A stretch of DNA of 64,000 nt, from positions 1,932,774 through 1,996,773 of the forward strand of contig NZ_KB233222.1 of NCBI RefSeq assembly GCF_000314855.2, read 5' to 3'. The notes beneath the pieces are model-generated. The model was given only the letters and a program-made list of their open reading frames with translations, made no database searches and had not been told where the DNA came from. The DNA is from Providencia burhodogranariea DSM 19968 (GTDB lineage Bacteria; Pseudomonadota; Gammaproteobacteria; Enterobacterales; Enterobacteriaceae). This document shows positions 1 to 9,878 of this stretch, in pieces. The position numbers were made by a program, and so were the translations under genes. The stretch's first letter is position 1; each line of letters opens with the position of its first letter.

Positions 1-949
1 GGGGGGCTTCTATCTGTAAAATTCGATATTCTTGCCCTATTGTCTTAATTCGTAGAGCCAATACCCCTGCTCCTTTTGCAAGTACTTTGGGTGCTCCCAT
101 TTTTTTATCATCATATTTCAATGCAATAGCGTAATGAGTGGGATTGGTCACAATCACATCAGCATGTAGCACATCAGACATCATTCGATTACGGGCGATT
201 GCACGCCGCTGTTGACGAATTTTTGCCTTTATTTGTGGATCACCTTCTTGCTGTTTAAATTCATCCTTAAGTTCTTGACGACTCATACGCAATTTCTTTA
301 AATGAGAATGAAACTGATAAAACACATCAAATGCCACCATTGGGATCAATAAAAAAACAATCAAATAACCGGCGAAAAGGACTTTATGCAGTGCATTTGC
401 TAATGCCGTAACTGGCGATTCATTCACTAAATGCAACAATGATGACCCGTTTTGCCATAAAAAAATGGTTGCCCCTAGCCCAACAAATAATGATTTCAAA
501 ATAGCTTTAAACAACTCTGAAAGTGCATTTATCGAAAAAATTCGTTTCAAACCTTTTACTGGATTGAGCTTTTTTAAATCGAATTTAATCAGCTTACTAT
601 TAAATACTAAGCCGCCCATTAATGATGAAGCTGAAATTCCAACGAAGGCTAGCCCCCCAATAACCGGAAATAAAGCAAATAGAGCCTCACTCACCATTCG
701 TCCGAAATAACTCACCATTAGCATTGCATTTTGAATATAGTGCCCATCAAAAATAAAACCTTGGCGGAAAATATGATGCAGTTTATTCGCAAGATGACCT
801 CCACTAAGCCATAACAAACTAATACCTGCCAACATCATCATTATTGAGTTCAACTCTTTCGAACGAACTATCTGCCCATCGTCTTTGGCTTTTTGTTTTT
901 TATGGGTCGTTGGATCTTCTGTTTTTTCTACATCACTGTCGTCAGACAC
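1..949 (-). CDS. flhB: Flagellar type III export protein FlhB (3' end outside window)
   Basis: Integral membrane switch of the flagellar export gate, which changes substrate class from rod/hook to filament. The start is a GTG at 949 with AAGGA about 6 bp upstream, giving an N-terminus (MSDDSDVEKTEDPT) very like enterobacterial FlhB. Four hydrophobic segments lie in the first 210 residues, then the basic linker with the family motif SHLKKLRMSRQELKDEF. The autocleavage motif NPTH is encoded around 134-148, near residue 268-270, as in Salmonella FlhB. The C-terminal part of the cytoplasmic domain is cut off by the window edge. Unlike in E. coli, flhB does not follow cheZ closely: 1.3 kb with a gene remnant lies between them, so it probably has its own promoter. 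Identity is near certain. Confidence 0.96.
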   Translation of the reverse strand, partial: MSDDSDVEKTEDPTTHKKQKAKDDGQIVRSKELNSIMMMLAGISLLWLSGGHLANKLHHIFRQGFIFDGHYIQNAMLMVSYFGRMVSEALFALFPVIGGLAFVGISASSLMGGLVFNSKLIKFDLKKLNPVKGLKRIFSINALSELFKAILKSLFVGLGATIFLWQNGSSLLHLVNESPVTALANALHKVLFAGYLIVFLLIPMVAFDVFYQFHSHLKKLRMSRQELKDEFKQQEGDPQIKAKIRQQRRAIARNRMMSDVLHADVIVTNPTHYAIALKYDDKKMGAPKVLAKGAGVLALRIKTIGQEYRILQIEAP

Positions 950-1234
950 GCCGTTTCCTTGCTCATCCGCAAATTAGGAGTTTGTGCTATAGCATGACAG
1001 AGTGTAAAAAATTCAATGCTAGAAATTAGATAAGGTTCGCAAAGGTTATTTAACCATTGAGTAATTTGTCATTTGTTTTGCGAAAGGCATCGATAAAATC
1101 GTTTTTTATGTTAAAAACATCGAGATACCATCAAAAAATGGCGTTACAGTAAATAAAAGGAAAAAAACAAACGAGATTAGGCAATAAATGAATACTTATA
1201 ATCGAAAGTTATCAGGAACTGTATTGCAAACAAA

Positions 1235-1470
1235 ATGAACGTCGAACAACAATTAATGCAGCACTCCTTAGATAACAAACTGTATACGCCAATCGATCAG
1301 GTTACTGACAATTTCGCTTGGGTCTATAGCCGTATTACCCTCGTCAAGCCTTATTTGATAGCAGTCCTATGGAAGTGACTATTTACGGTTTAAGCCCAAA
1401 TCAGCCTGAAGAAAACCATTACGATGCAATTAGTACAATGCATATCATTAATCTACATCAATATAATTAA
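1235..1470 (+). pseudogene. Frameshifted remnant of an unidentified small gene
   Basis: An ORF starts with ATG at 1235 and stops at 1378 (47 aa). A second frame, open through about 1350-1470, continues with a similar amino-acid composition and ends in TAA at 1470. Adding one base near 1350 (after the codons for Leu-Val-Lys) would join both into one product of about 78 residues, with the junction reading LVKPLFDSSPM. This suggests a single-base deletion in a former small gene, or a sequencing error. The codon composition is less AT-rich than the flanking DNA, which supports former coding. I do not recognise the family. It lies on the opposite strand to cheZ and flhB, in the gap that separates them. 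Confidence 0.4.
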
Positions 1471-2252
1471 AACTAACTTATAGATAAATCAGCTCTAGTG
1501 AATTGGTCGCATTCACATACTAAACACTTGGAATAATAGCATCTTAATTATGCTTTCTATTCATTTTAAAAAATAGAGACAAAAAAACAAAAAATGCCTC
1601 TTACATTTAATTAAGAGTAATTTTTCGCTGTATTGAGCGGTATTTTCTTAGTTTATTAGTTGGTTAATCATTTACTTCATTATTTTTTATAATAAATGAT
1701 GATTAAATAACTCACTTTCACTTTCACTTTCACTTTAATATTAATTTATCTTCAATGTTTAATAACAACAATTGAATTATTGATTAAATTAATCATTTAT
1801 ATTTTAGTAGTGAAAGCTACCCCCCAATAATTAAGATGAAACGAAACCATTAAAACATGAATAGCAGTGGATGTTGTTCAATGATTTTAAAGTTTAAATT
1901 ATAATATAATTATTTAATTACAATGAAAGTTAAAAAAAACAACAAATAATTGTAATACATTGAAGTTTAATAACAATATTTTAATTATTCTCGTGTGATA
2001 AATGGCTGGTTATTATAAATCGTGACATGTCACGCAACACGTTTATTAGCGAAATTGAGTTTTTATATTATCCATTCTGGCACAATTAATAATGATTCAA
2101 CATCAAGTATGGGAAATATTTTTTACCTATAAATCCATTGTATCGATTAAAATCATTTTAATATTTGTATCACTTATGGTTTAGAGCAGGTATTGTTCAC
2201 TTAGAAGTAATAGCCCCAAGCAAAATCATTGCAAGGGGAGATCATTGAATAA
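1471..2252. other. AT-rich intergenic region downstream of cheZ
   Basis: No convincing gene. It holds a short run of CTTTCA repeats (about 1717-1736), long A/T tracts, and near 1617-1640 a segment almost identical to the core of the MITE-like repeat at 5473-5496 (TTTTTCGCTGT, then TTGAGCG), probably a degenerate fourth copy. A CCCC/GGGG-closed imperfect hairpin at 2214-2238 lies just beyond the cheZ stop and could end the che transcript, but it lacks a clear T-tract. Confidence 0.5.
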
Positions 2253-2891
2253 TTAAAACCCTAACTCATCCAATAAATCATCAACTTGCGACTGAGATGC
2301 CATTACATTTACACCTTCTTTATTAATTTGCGGCCCATTAAGTAAGTTATCATTTTGCTGTTTAGCACGCATTTCTGATGGTGTATTTTCCATTAACAAT
2401 GCTAGTAACTGCTTTTCTGCTTCTTCAACCACTTCCATCATTTTTTTAATTACTTGACCTGTCAAATCTTGAAAATCCTGAGCCATCATAATTTCAAGTA
2501 ATTCAGCTTTAGTGGTATTACTGTTATTAATAACACGAGTCAAAAAATCACCTGTTGATTGATACAGTTCAGGTGTAATTTGCTCAAACTCAAGATTTTT
2601 CCACTGCTGTTGAATAGCAATAGCCTCATCATGCATCTCGGCTTGTAGTGGCTTAATGATATCAATACCGTTAAGCGTTTTTTCAGCGGCTTGGGCTGTC
2701 ATTTGGGCAATATAACGTAGGCGATCTTTACCATCGGGGATGCTTGCTACTGCCTGTTGAACACTTTTTTCAAGCCCAAGTTCACGCATGCTTTCACGCA
2801 GTGTTCTCATCAAAGTGCCAATCCGAGTAATAATCTGTTTTAAATCTTCATTACCTGATGAATTGCTTGCCACTAATATTTTTTCTGTCAT
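2253..2891 (-). CDS. cheZ: Chemotaxis phosphatase CheZ
   Basis: Dephosphorylates CheY-P and so ends the clockwise motor signal. The 212 residues match the usual enterobacterial length (214). The long central helix carries the catalytic stretch AQDFQDLTGQ with Asp142 and Gln146, equivalent to E. coli D143 and Q147. The C-terminus, SQVDDLLDELGF, is the conserved CheY-docking helix. It is the last gene of the cheRBYZ run, 24 bp after cheY, so translation follows from the same mRNA. No abnormality is seen. Identity rests on direct recognition of family motifs. Confidence 0.98.
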   Translation of the reverse strand: MTEKILVASNSSGNEDLKQIITRIGTLMRTLRESMRELGLEKSVQQAVASIPDGKDRLRYIAQMTAQAAEKTLNGIDIIKPLQAEMHDEAIAIQQQWKNLEFEQITPELYQSTGDFLTRVINNSNTTKAELLEIMMAQDFQDLTGQVIKKMMEVVEEAEKQLLALLMENTPSEMRAKQQNDNLLNGPQINKEGVNVMASQSQVDDLLDELGF

Positions 2892-2915
2892 CTCACTCTC
2901 CTTTAGCAGGTGCGT

Positions 2916-3308
2916 TTATTGCAATCCCATCTTTTCGAATACTTTATTTAATTTTTCTTCTAATATGGCAGCCGTAAATGGCTTCACAACATAACCACTA
3001 GCTCCCGCTTGCGCGGCGGCAATGATATTTTCTTTTTTAGCTTCAGCGGTCACCATTAGAACAGGGATATGTTTTAATGCCTCATCAGTTCGGATCGTTT
3101 TAAGTAATTCTAACCCATCCATGTTTGGCATATTCCAATCAGCTACTACAAAATCGATATGACCTGACCGAATTTTTTCTAGAGCATCTAGTCCGTCCTC
3201 TGCTTCGTCAATTTTATTAAAGCCAAGCTCTTTTAATAAATTACGAACGATACGACGCATTGTGGAAAAATCATCTACAACAAGAAAACTGAGATCTTTA
3301 GCGGCCAT
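2916..3308 (-). CDS. cheY: Chemotaxis response regulator CheY
   Basis: Single-domain receiver phosphorylated by CheA; CheY-P binds FliM in the flagellar switch. I place the start at the ATG at 3308 ([13 protein letters not shown]), which has AGGAG 5 bp upstream; an in-frame GTG two codons further upstream overlaps the ribosome-binding site and is unlikely. The product is 130 aa. Acid pocket Asp12/Asp13, phosphoacceptor Asp57 (in [12 protein letters not shown]), the switch Thr in MVTAEAKKE and the conserved Lys in VVKPF are all present. It is almost identical to the E. coli protein as I recall it. It sits between cheB (39 bp upstream) and cheZ (24 bp downstream). Confidence 0.98.
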   Translation of the reverse strand: MAAKDLSFLVVDDFSTMRRIVRNLLKELGFNKIDEAEDGLDALEKIRSGHIDFVVADWNMPNMDGLELLKTIRTDEALKHIPVLMVTAEAKKENIIAAAQAGASGYVVKPFTAAILEEKLNKVFEKMGLQ

Positions 3309-3347
3309 AACCACTCCTTAAAAAATGTAATTGTGAATCTGCAACCA

Positions 3348-4418
3348 TTAAACGGACACAGATGAAAATCTAGCTAATATACTTGGGGCAATTTTGGCGA
3401 TATCTTGCACTTCATCAACAGCATCAAGCTCAATAGCGGCACGAGGCATACCAAATACTACGCAACTATTTTCGTTTTGTGCGTAGGTCACTGCTCCTTG
3501 TTGACGCAAATTGAGCATTCCTTTAGCACCATCTACACCCATTCCGGTCAAGATAACACCAACACATTTGCGCCCAACACATTTAGCGACAGAATCAAAC
3601 AACACATCAACAGAAGGTCGGTGGCGATTCACCGGCTCTGTTTGCTGTAAGCGAATTTGATAACCTCGACCTTCATCAATAACTAACATGTGTGAGCTTC
3701 CAGGCGCTATGTAGGCATAACCTTTTTGTAATGGCTCATTGTGTTCAGCTTCTTTTACCGTTAATGCGCATAATTTATTGAGTCTTTCAGCGAATGAATG
3801 AGTAAAACCCGCGGGCATATGTTGGGTGATCACTATCGGTGGGCATTCCTGTGGTAGCATCTCCAAAAATTGTCGAATAGCTTCGGTACCTCCTGTTGAG
3901 GCACCAACAGCAATCACTCGATTTTGGCAAATATATGAAGAAAGAGGTTTTACAAGATTGACAGACTTTGCATCTGCATTTTTTGCTTGAGCAAATTGAT
4001 TACGCCCCGTGATCTTCGATATTGCTGCTGCGCGGATTTTTTCACCAATCATGTCACGATAACTCATCATGGTTTCACGGATACCAATTTGTGGTTTCGT
4101 TACAAAATCTACGGCGCCTAGCTCTAAAGCCTTCAACGTAACTTCAGAACCTTTTGAGGTTAAAGTCGATACCATCACAACAGGCAGTGGGTGTAAACGC
4201 ATTAATTTTTCTAAAAAATCAATCCCATCCATCCGTGGCATTTCAATATCGAGTGTCACAACATCTGGCTTATGTTGTTTAATTAAATCACGAGCTACAT
4301 ACGGGTCGGGAGCTGTATCTATCACAACCATATCGGAGTGACTATTAATAATTTCGCGCATTAATTGACGCATTAGTGCCGAGTCATCGACACAAAGCAC
4401 TTTAATTTGTTTCACCAC
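3348..4418 (-). CDS. cheB: Chemoreceptor methylesterase/glutamine deamidase CheB
   Basis: Removes methyl groups from chemoreceptor glutamates and deamidates receptor glutamines during adaptation. The N-terminal receiver domain (about residues 1-125) has [10 protein letters not shown] and the phosphorylated Asp in [12 protein letters not shown]. The C-terminal esterase domain carries the catalytic triad motifs [10 protein letters not shown] (Ser), ITQHMP (His) and [10 protein letters not shown] (Asp). There are two consecutive GTG codons at 4418 and 4415 behind GGAGGGGA; either could initiate, and the second has the better spacing. The length of 356 aa is close to the E. coli 349. It follows cheR by 9 bp, so the two are probably translationally coupled. 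Confidence 0.97.
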   Translation of the reverse strand: MVKQIKVLCVDDSALMRQLMREIINSHSDMVVIDTAPDPYVARDLIKQHKPDVVTLDIEMPRMDGIDFLEKLMRLHPLPVVMVSTLTSKGSEVTLKALELGAVDFVTKPQIGIRETMMSYRDMIGEKIRAAAISKITGRNQFAQAKNADAKSVNLVKPLSSYICQNRVIAVGASTGGTEAIRQFLEMLPQECPPIVITQHMPAGFTHSFAERLNKLCALTVKEAEHNEPLQKGYAYIAPGSSHMLVIDEGRGYQIRLQQTEPVNRHRPSVDVLFDSVAKCVGRKCVGVILTGMGVDGAKGMLNLRQQGAVTYAQNENSCVVFGMPRAAIELDAVDEVQDIAKIAPSILARFSSVSV

Positions 4419-4427
4419 TCCCCTCCT

Positions 4428-5252
4428 TTAAGCCTGTATGCTATAGACGGTTTGCCCTTTAGTCACAAAACGTTGTGATAATTGAGATAAATTTTCTGAG
4501 TGACCAACAAAGAGTAAGCCATCAGGTTTAAGTAATTGTGCGAATTGTTCTAGTAGCTTGATTTGCATGTTTTTATCGAAATAGATCATGACATTACGAC
4601 AAAAAATAGCGTCGAAGTGATGTTGCATTTGCCAATCACTATCACTGAGATTTAAATAACGAAACTCAATCATTTTTTTGAGAGTTTGCTTTACACGGGC
4701 ATGACCTGCAAAATCTCCGACTCCTTTCATAAAATAGCGTTGACGTTGTAATACAGAGAGCATTTTCAATTCTTCAACACGATAAATACCTTGTTCTGCT
4801 TTATTCAATACCTCGGTGTCGATATCACTAGCAATAATTTTCGCATTGGCAGCTTGCATGCCCAATACATCACTTAATGTCATCGCGATGGAATAAGGTT
4901 CTTCACCTGTAGAGGAAGCCGCGCACCAAATATTGATATTGCTATTTCGCTTTGAACGAATAAAATCTGCTAAGGTCGTGAAATGATGTGGCTCGCGAAA
5001 AAATGCAGTTAAGTTTGTAGTCAAAGCATTCACAAACTCTTGCCATTCAGAGTGCAAAGGCTCGCGTTCTAACAGATGTAAATACTCAGAAAAATTATTT
5101 ACTTTGCAGTCACGTAATCTTTTGAGTAACCGGTTATACACCATGTTTTTTTTATTCATCGTAAGAACGATGCCTGATTTTTTATGAATAAATCGACAAA
5201 CTCGACCAAATTCATCATCAGTCAATGACTCTACTTGTGGTGCAAAAAGCAT
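4428..5252 (-). CDS. cheR: Chemoreceptor glutamate methyltransferase CheR
   Basis: Uses S-adenosylmethionine to methylate glutamates in the receptor helices. It has a small N-terminal helical domain (about residues 10-80), then a Rossmann-like methyltransferase domain with WCAASSTGEEPYSIAM as the AdoMet loop, IIASDIDTEVL, IFCRNVMIYFD and a C-terminal GHSENLSQL motif. The length is 274 aa against 286 in E. coli. The beta-subdomain between the two halves is the part that in enterics docks to the NWETF tail of major receptors; here the upstream-next receptor lacks that tail and the one before it has it. The start ATG at 5252 has AGGA about 10 bp upstream. Confidence 0.97.
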   Translation of the reverse strand: MLFAPQVESLTDDEFGRVCRFIHKKSGIVLTMNKKNMVYNRLLKRLRDCKVNNFSEYLHLLEREPLHSEWQEFVNALTTNLTAFFREPHHFTTLADFIRSKRNSNINIWCAASSTGEEPYSIAMTLSDVLGMQAANAKIIASDIDTEVLNKAEQGIYRVEELKMLSVLQRQRYFMKGVGDFAGHARVKQTLKKMIEFRYLNLSDSDWQMQHHFDAIFCRNVMIYFDKNMQIKLLEQFAQLLKPDGLLFVGHSENLSQLSQRFVTKGQTVYSIQA

Positions 5253-5322
5253 CGTACTTTTATCCTATTTGGTAAACCCTAGAGAGCTAGCGTACATCGG
5301 CTCAAAGATTACTTATCAAGCA

Positions 5323-5605
5323 CTAGGGGCTGTTGATCTTTGCCGCTGATTTTTACCGGACTAATCGGTTTAAATAACAGCAATATACTCATGTCACGTA
5401 CTTAGAGGTCTAAAAAACATCACAAAAAAAACTAAACCGTAGATGAAGAACGCCCTTCGGGTTCGATTAAACGTGATTTTTCGCTGTGTTGAGCGACTCT
5501 TGCCGAGTTCACTAGGGGGCGAGCCACTCGCCTTGCTTCTTTTTGTCTTAACTCAAGACCTGTAATTCGAATAAAAATTGACCTTCAAAGATAAACAGCC
5601 TCTAA
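5323..5605. repeat. MITE-like palindromic element, copy 1
   Basis: A 283-bp element with terminal inverted repeats of about 20 bp. The left end (5323-5342) and the reverse complement of the right end (5586-5605) agree at 17 of 20 positions over a core resembling TAGAGGCTGTTGATCTTTG. The interior has a GGCGAG/CTCGCC hairpin at 5518-5532 and no ORF. It fills most of the spacer between cheR and the upstream receptor gene. A shortened copy is at 11960-12050, and a diverged copy ends at 37630. No transposase is present, so it resembles a non-autonomous miniature element or a family-specific intergenic repeat. Confidence 0.65.
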
Positions 5606-5620
5606 TCTAAAAAAATATAA

Positions 5621-7186
5621 TTAATTAACGTGGGCAATTTTTACGTCTGGAATTTCAAAAAAGGCAACTGTGTTAACTAAATTATTGGCTTGATCTTCCA
5701 ACGCAGTAGTTGCACTCGTTGATTGTTGGACTAATGTAGCATTTTGCTGAGTCACTAAATCCATCTGACTTACTGCCGTCGCCACTTGTTCAATGCCACG
5801 ACTTTGCTCATTAGATGCTGATGCTATATTGCTCATTAGCTCAGTGACCTGATTTACTGAAGCCACCAGCTCACTCATGGTTTCTCCTGCTAGATTAACG
5901 AGCTGAGAACCTTGATTAACACAACTCACAGACTCATCAATTAATGCTTTTATCTCCTTTGCGGCTTCGGCACTACGCTGCGCTAGTGCACGAACTTCAC
6001 CAGCAACAACCGAGAATCCACGACCTTGCTCGCCAGCACGTGCAGCTTCAACAGCAGCATTGAGTGCTAATATATTGGTTTGGAAAGCAATTCCATCAAT
6101 AACACTGATAATGGCACTGATTTTTTGTGAGCTATGCGAAATCGCAGTCATGGTATTAATCACATCACCCGTAAGCGCTCCACCTTTCGTTGCTGTTTTT
6201 GATGCGTAAACGGCTAATTCACTCGCTTGATGAGCATTATCCGCATTTTGTTTAACGATTGCTGTTAACTCTTCCATGCTCGCAGCTGTTTCTTCTAATG
6301 AAGCCGCTTGCTGTTCAGTTCGTGAAGATAAGTTATTATTTCCCAAGGAAATTTCACGAATCTCGGTATACATTTGGCCTGTATTCGCTCGCAAATTAGA
6401 AACGGATGCTGCGAATGATCCTTGCATCAACTTCAGTTGCTCTAATACCTCACCAATTTCATCTCGGGTAGTTACTTGAATATTTTGATTCAGCTTGCCT
6501 TGTGCCAACTTCATAAAATAATCACTCATACTAATGAGTGGAAAAATTATCTTACGTTTCATCCAGAAATGAGCAAAACCAGAAATAGCCAAAATGGTGA
6601 AGATCACTGCAAAAAACATAATCCATGCAATGTTGTAATAAAAATTGGCTGACTCTAGCGAGTTCTGCCTGTCTGAATTAAGTAATTCGAGATACTGACT
6701 AATAACGTTTGCCATCTGCTCTTGATATTGTTGTGCAGATAAGTCCATATACGCAGAAATATTATTGTTACCGATAAGTATTCTTAACTCTTTAATAATG
6801 ATTAAAAAGTCGTTATATTTTTCATCAATTATTGTGAGGTTTTCTTGTTCACTCAATAGTGGTTGGGCTGTGAATTTTTTATAATCCTCTGTAGCTTTAA
6901 GTACAAAATGATCATATTGATTTTTAGCTTCTTCAATACTTGATGTATCAGAATTAACTTTAATAAGTAGCGCAATTTGTGTCAGTGTGTTACGTGCTTG
7001 CATCAAATCTTCATATGTTTTTTCAAGTAGATCGCCTTTTTTAGAACTAAGCTCGACACTCTCTAAAGAAGAGAGTTCACTAGAAACTATCCCCAATGAA
7101 AGGCCGCTAGAGACTATCTGCATTCCACAAAACATCATCAAAAGTAAATATAAACTGACTGAAATCCGTATTCTTTTACCAAACAT
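5621..7186 (-). CDS. Methyl-accepting chemotaxis protein without C-terminal pentapeptide
   Basis: Transmembrane chemoreceptor. TM1 is about residues 8-30, the periplasmic four-helix (TarH-type) sensor domain about 31-188, TM2 about 189-211, followed by a HAMP domain to about 265 and a cytoplasmic signalling hairpin with the hallmark tip [26 protein letters not shown]. The segment QARNTLTQ at the first sensor helix is reminiscent of Tsr/Tar, but the ligand is not predictable. The protein ends ...[12 protein letters not shown] and lacks the NWETF tail, so like E. coli Tap and Trg it probably relies on a major receptor for efficient adaptation. It is 521 aa. It follows the larger receptor gene by 109 bp and precedes cheR, the tap position in E. 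coli. Confidence 0.93.
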   Translation of the reverse strand: MFGKRIRISVSLYLLLMMFCGMQIVSSGLSLGIVSSELSSLESVELSSKKGDLLEKTYEDLMQARNTLTQIALLIKVNSDTSSIEEAKNQYDHFVLKATEDYKKFTAQPLLSEQENLTIIDEKYNDFLIIIKELRILIGNNNISAYMDLSAQQYQEQMANVISQYLELLNSDRQNSLESANFYYNIAWIMFFAVIFTILAISGFAHFWMKRKIIFPLISMSDYFMKLAQGKLNQNIQVTTRDEIGEVLEQLKLMQGSFAASVSNLRANTGQMYTEIREISLGNNNLSSRTEQQAASLEETAASMEELTAIVKQNADNAHQASELAVYASKTATKGGALTGDVINTMTAISHSSQKISAIISVIDGIAFQTNILALNAAVEAARAGEQGRGFSVVAGEVRALAQRSAEAAKEIKALIDESVSCVNQGSQLVNLAGETMSELVASVNQVTELMSNIASASNEQSRGIEQVATAVSQMDLVTQQNATLVQQSTSATTALEDQANNLVNTVAFFEIPDVKIAHVN

Positions 7187-7295
7187 ATTTTATCCCCACT
7201 TACGTCAGCTAAAACAATCATGCTTTACTATCTCTATTACCGTAATGTTCAGAAATACAATCAATTATAAGATTCGGCAACGCGACTCTAAGCCT

Positions 7296-8981
7296 TTAGA
7301 ACGTTTCCCAATTGTCATCATTTTGAGGGTTATGAGATGCCATTTTTTTCAGATCGGGCGTTTTTACAACGTTTGATATCGTTCTTGTTACTGGCTCAGC
7401 CATTTGCATATCTTGCTGTTTCAAAGCCGGCAAACGAAAAATAGATATTAGTTGAGCAAGTTTTGCTACCTGTCCTTCTAATAGATTGGCTGCTACCGCA
7501 GATTGTTCGACCAATGATGCGTTTTGCTGAGTCACTTTATCCATCTCAGCCACAGCAATACTGACTTGTGATATTCCTTTACTTTGCTCATCAGAAGCCG
7601 TGGCTATATGTGTCATGATGTCAGTGACTCGAGTGACAGATGCAACAATTTTTGTCATTGTTTTTCCTGCATCTTCAGCCTGACGAGCGCCAGTATCTGT
7701 TCTTAATACAGAATCTTCGATTAAGATTTTGATCTCTTTGGCAGCATTCGCACTGCGTTGAGCAAGATTACGAACCTCATCTGCAACAACAGCAAATCCA
7801 CGACCATGTTCGCCAGCACGTGCGGCTTCGACGGCTGCGTTTAACGCAAGAATATTAGTTTGAAAGGCAATACTATCGATAACCGCGGTAATATCTGAGA
7901 TTTTTTGCGAGCTATCTGCGATATTCAACATGGTACTCACCACATTAGATACTACTTTACCGCCCTCTTTTGCGATTTCAGAGGCTTGACTTGCAAACTC
8001 ACTAGCTTGGTGTGCATATTCGGTATTTTGTTTAACTGTTGCCGTCAATTGACTCATACTCGCAGCCGTCTCTTCTAAACATGCAACTTGTTCTTGAGTA
8101 CGAGCAGAAAGATCATTATTGCCCGCTGCGATTTCACTAGTTCCTTGATAGATAGTTTCACTACCATCGCGGACTCCTCGCACAGTATTAACCAGCTCTT
8201 GTTGCATATATTCCACGCCATGCGCCAATTCACCAATTTCATTATTGGCGGTAGTGGCGATTTTTGGGGTTAAATCACCGGCTGCAAAAATATTAATACG
8301 TTGAATTAATTGCCCTAATGGTTCAATAATCCCTTTTCGTACATAGCAATAACTTGTGAAACTAATTAATATCAGTCCAATAAATAAAATGAAGTTCAAA
8401 TAAACAGATTGGTGATAGTTGTTTTCTGCACGTTTAACTTCATTTTGGAAATCAGTAGCAATATTCGCAAAGTAAGCATTAAACTGTTCTTCAAACTTAA
8501 CTTGGTGCCCAGATGTTCGATGCGCATAAAATTTTTCTAGTTGGCCTTTTTTCGCATATTCAGCGAGTTGAATAAGTGCATTACGATAAGTTTCATATGC
8601 TGAAAAAAGTTTCTCAAACTTTGCTTTATCATAATAAGTCGACCCCATGAGCTGGTTATATTGCTCATAGGCGTTATCTGCTGCTTGAAAATGACGATTT
8701 GCAGCTTCAATTAAATCTTGGGAAGATGCATCATCTTGATAGGAACGCCCTTCTAATAAAAAAGCATTAACTGCTCTATTTAAGTTAGCGCGAGCTTGTA
8801 ATAAGTTAACCCAACTTTCGGTTAACACCTGTCTTTGCTGTTGGAGTGAATTCAAATAATTAATACTATTGCTATTATCACCAAGTTTATTAAACATCAA
8901 ACCACTGGATATTAATTGCAACAAAATAAAAACAAAAATAACGGAAAAAAGTCCTGATACAATTTTAATTCGGCTATACAT
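7296..8981 (-). CDS. Methyl-accepting chemotaxis protein with NWETF tail (Tsr/Tar-type)
   Basis: Major-type chemoreceptor of 561 aa: TM1 about 8-30, periplasmic helical sensor about 31-195, TM2 about 196-215, HAMP about 216-270, then the conserved cytoplasmic hairpin ([26 protein letters not shown]). The first sensor helix reads [13 protein letters not shown], with arginines placed like the amino-acid-binding Arg64/Arg73 of Tsr/Tar, so an amino-acid ligand is plausible but not shown. The last five residues are NWETF, the docking site for CheR and CheB. A well-matched sigma-28 promoter lies at 9016-9042, 34 bp before the ATG, so this gene starts a separate late-flagellar transcript. Confidence 0.95.
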   Translation of the reverse strand: MYSRIKIVSGLFSVIFVFILLQLISSGLMFNKLGDNSNSINYLNSLQQQRQVLTESWVNLLQARANLNRAVNAFLLEGRSYQDDASSQDLIEAANRHFQAADNAYEQYNQLMGSTYYDKAKFEKLFSAYETYRNALIQLAEYAKKGQLEKFYAHRTSGHQVKFEEQFNAYFANIATDFQNEVKRAENNYHQSVYLNFILFIGLILISFTSYCYVRKGIIEPLGQLIQRINIFAAGDLTPKIATTANNEIGELAHGVEYMQQELVNTVRGVRDGSETIYQGTSEIAAGNNDLSARTQEQVACLEETAASMSQLTATVKQNTEYAHQASEFASQASEIAKEGGKVVSNVVSTMLNIADSSQKISDITAVIDSIAFQTNILALNAAVEAARAGEHGRGFAVVADEVRNLAQRSANAAKEIKILIEDSVLRTDTGARQAEDAGKTMTKIVASVTRVTDIMTHIATASDEQSKGISQVSIAVAEMDKVTQQNASLVEQSAVAANLLEGQVAKLAQLISIFRLPALKQQDMQMAEPVTRTISNVVKTPDLKKMASHNPQNDDNWETF

Positions 8982-9015
8982 AACGTTTTACTGACATAAT
9001 GTTGTTGTATTTTGG

Positions 9016-9042
9016 GTATCGGTCACATAGCTAAAAACTTTA
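9016..9042 (-). promoter_or_regulatory. FliA (sigma-28) promoter for the receptor-cheRBYZ transcript
   Basis: Read on the minus strand, a -35 element TAAAGTTT (9042-9035) is followed after exactly 11 bp by ACCGATAC (9023-9016). The FliA consensus is TAAAGTTT, 11 bp, GCCGATAA, so this has a perfect -35 and 6 of 8 in the -10. It stands 34 bp upstream of the receptor start codon in the 368-bp spacer after cheW. Confidence 0.82.
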
Positions 9043-9349
9043 GCGAATGAGCATAGATAGTTAATACCTAAGTGTTGCTGAACTTTAAATATCAAATTTA
9101 ATGAGAATTAAAACACCTTGCTAAAGGTAAAAAAGTAAGTAGTGCCACTCACCAGCTAATGAGCTAGGCAAATGCAACTAAACACAAAAAATCATGTTTA
9201 ATCACCATCTAAAGAACGCTCTTTATTTGTAATTAATTTTTTCGCAATATTTTTATATCTTTTTGATATGTTATAGATAGCTGTACTGTTATTTCAAATT
9301 ATTAGCACGGTGGAAATAAAACAGCAAAGGTCAACAACGCTTAGGCATA

Positions 9350-9847
9350 TTACTCAGCCAAGCTGTCAATAAGTGCCATTTCGTCACTTGTGAGTAGTTT
9401 TTCGATATCAATTAAAATAAGCATGCGTTCCCCCACGGTACCAAGTCCAGTTAAATATTGAGTCGATAAAGTGACCGCAAAATCAGGTGGCGCGGCAATT
9501 TGTTCTTCATTTAAAACCAATACATCAGAAACACCATCAACGACAATACCAACGACTCTGTCTTTTAAATTCACAACAATCACTACTGTATTATCGTTAT
9601 AGATGACATTTTGGTGAGAGAATTTGACGCGTAAATCGATAATAGGAATAATCACACCGCGTAAATTGGTTACACCTTTAATAAAGTCTGGGGTATTAGC
9701 AATGCGAGTAACTTGTTCGTATCCCCTAATTTCCTGCACTTTTAAAATCTCAATACCATACTCCTCTTCACCTAACGTAAAGATGAGATAGCCTTCTCCT
9801 TGTTTTTCTTCGTTACGTTTGTTTAAATCATTATCCAACATTGACAT
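9350..9847 (-). CDS. cheW: Chemotaxis coupling protein CheW
   Basis: Adaptor that links receptors to CheA in the signalling array. It has 165 residues with a single CheW (SH3-like double-barrel) domain from about residue 18: [21 protein letters not shown], then [15 protein letters not shown], and a C-terminal ILIDIEKLL strand. All are standard for the family. The ATG at 9847 has GAGG about 10 bp upstream; a second ATG two codons on is possible. It follows cheA by 31 bp and is the last gene of the motA-motB-cheA-cheW run. The 368-bp spacer after it carries the next promoter. Confidence 0.97.
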   Translation of the reverse strand: MSMLDNDLNKRNEEKQGEGYLIFTLGEEEYGIEILKVQEIRGYEQVTRIANTPDFIKGVTNLRGVIIPIIDLRVKFSHQNVIYNDNTVVIVVNLKDRVVGIVVDGVSDVLVLNEEQIAAPPDFAVTLSTQYLTGLGTVGERMLILIDIEKLLTSDEMALIDSLAE

Positions 9848-9878
9848 GATATTTAACCTCTATTTAGCACATAACACG

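Noticed and set aside
7265..7300. Possible second sigma-28 promoter before the pentapeptide-less receptor
   Set aside because: TTCGGC and CCTTTA occur on the right strand, but the spacing is 12 rather than 11 bp and several core positions differ; it also overlaps the end of the preceding gene.
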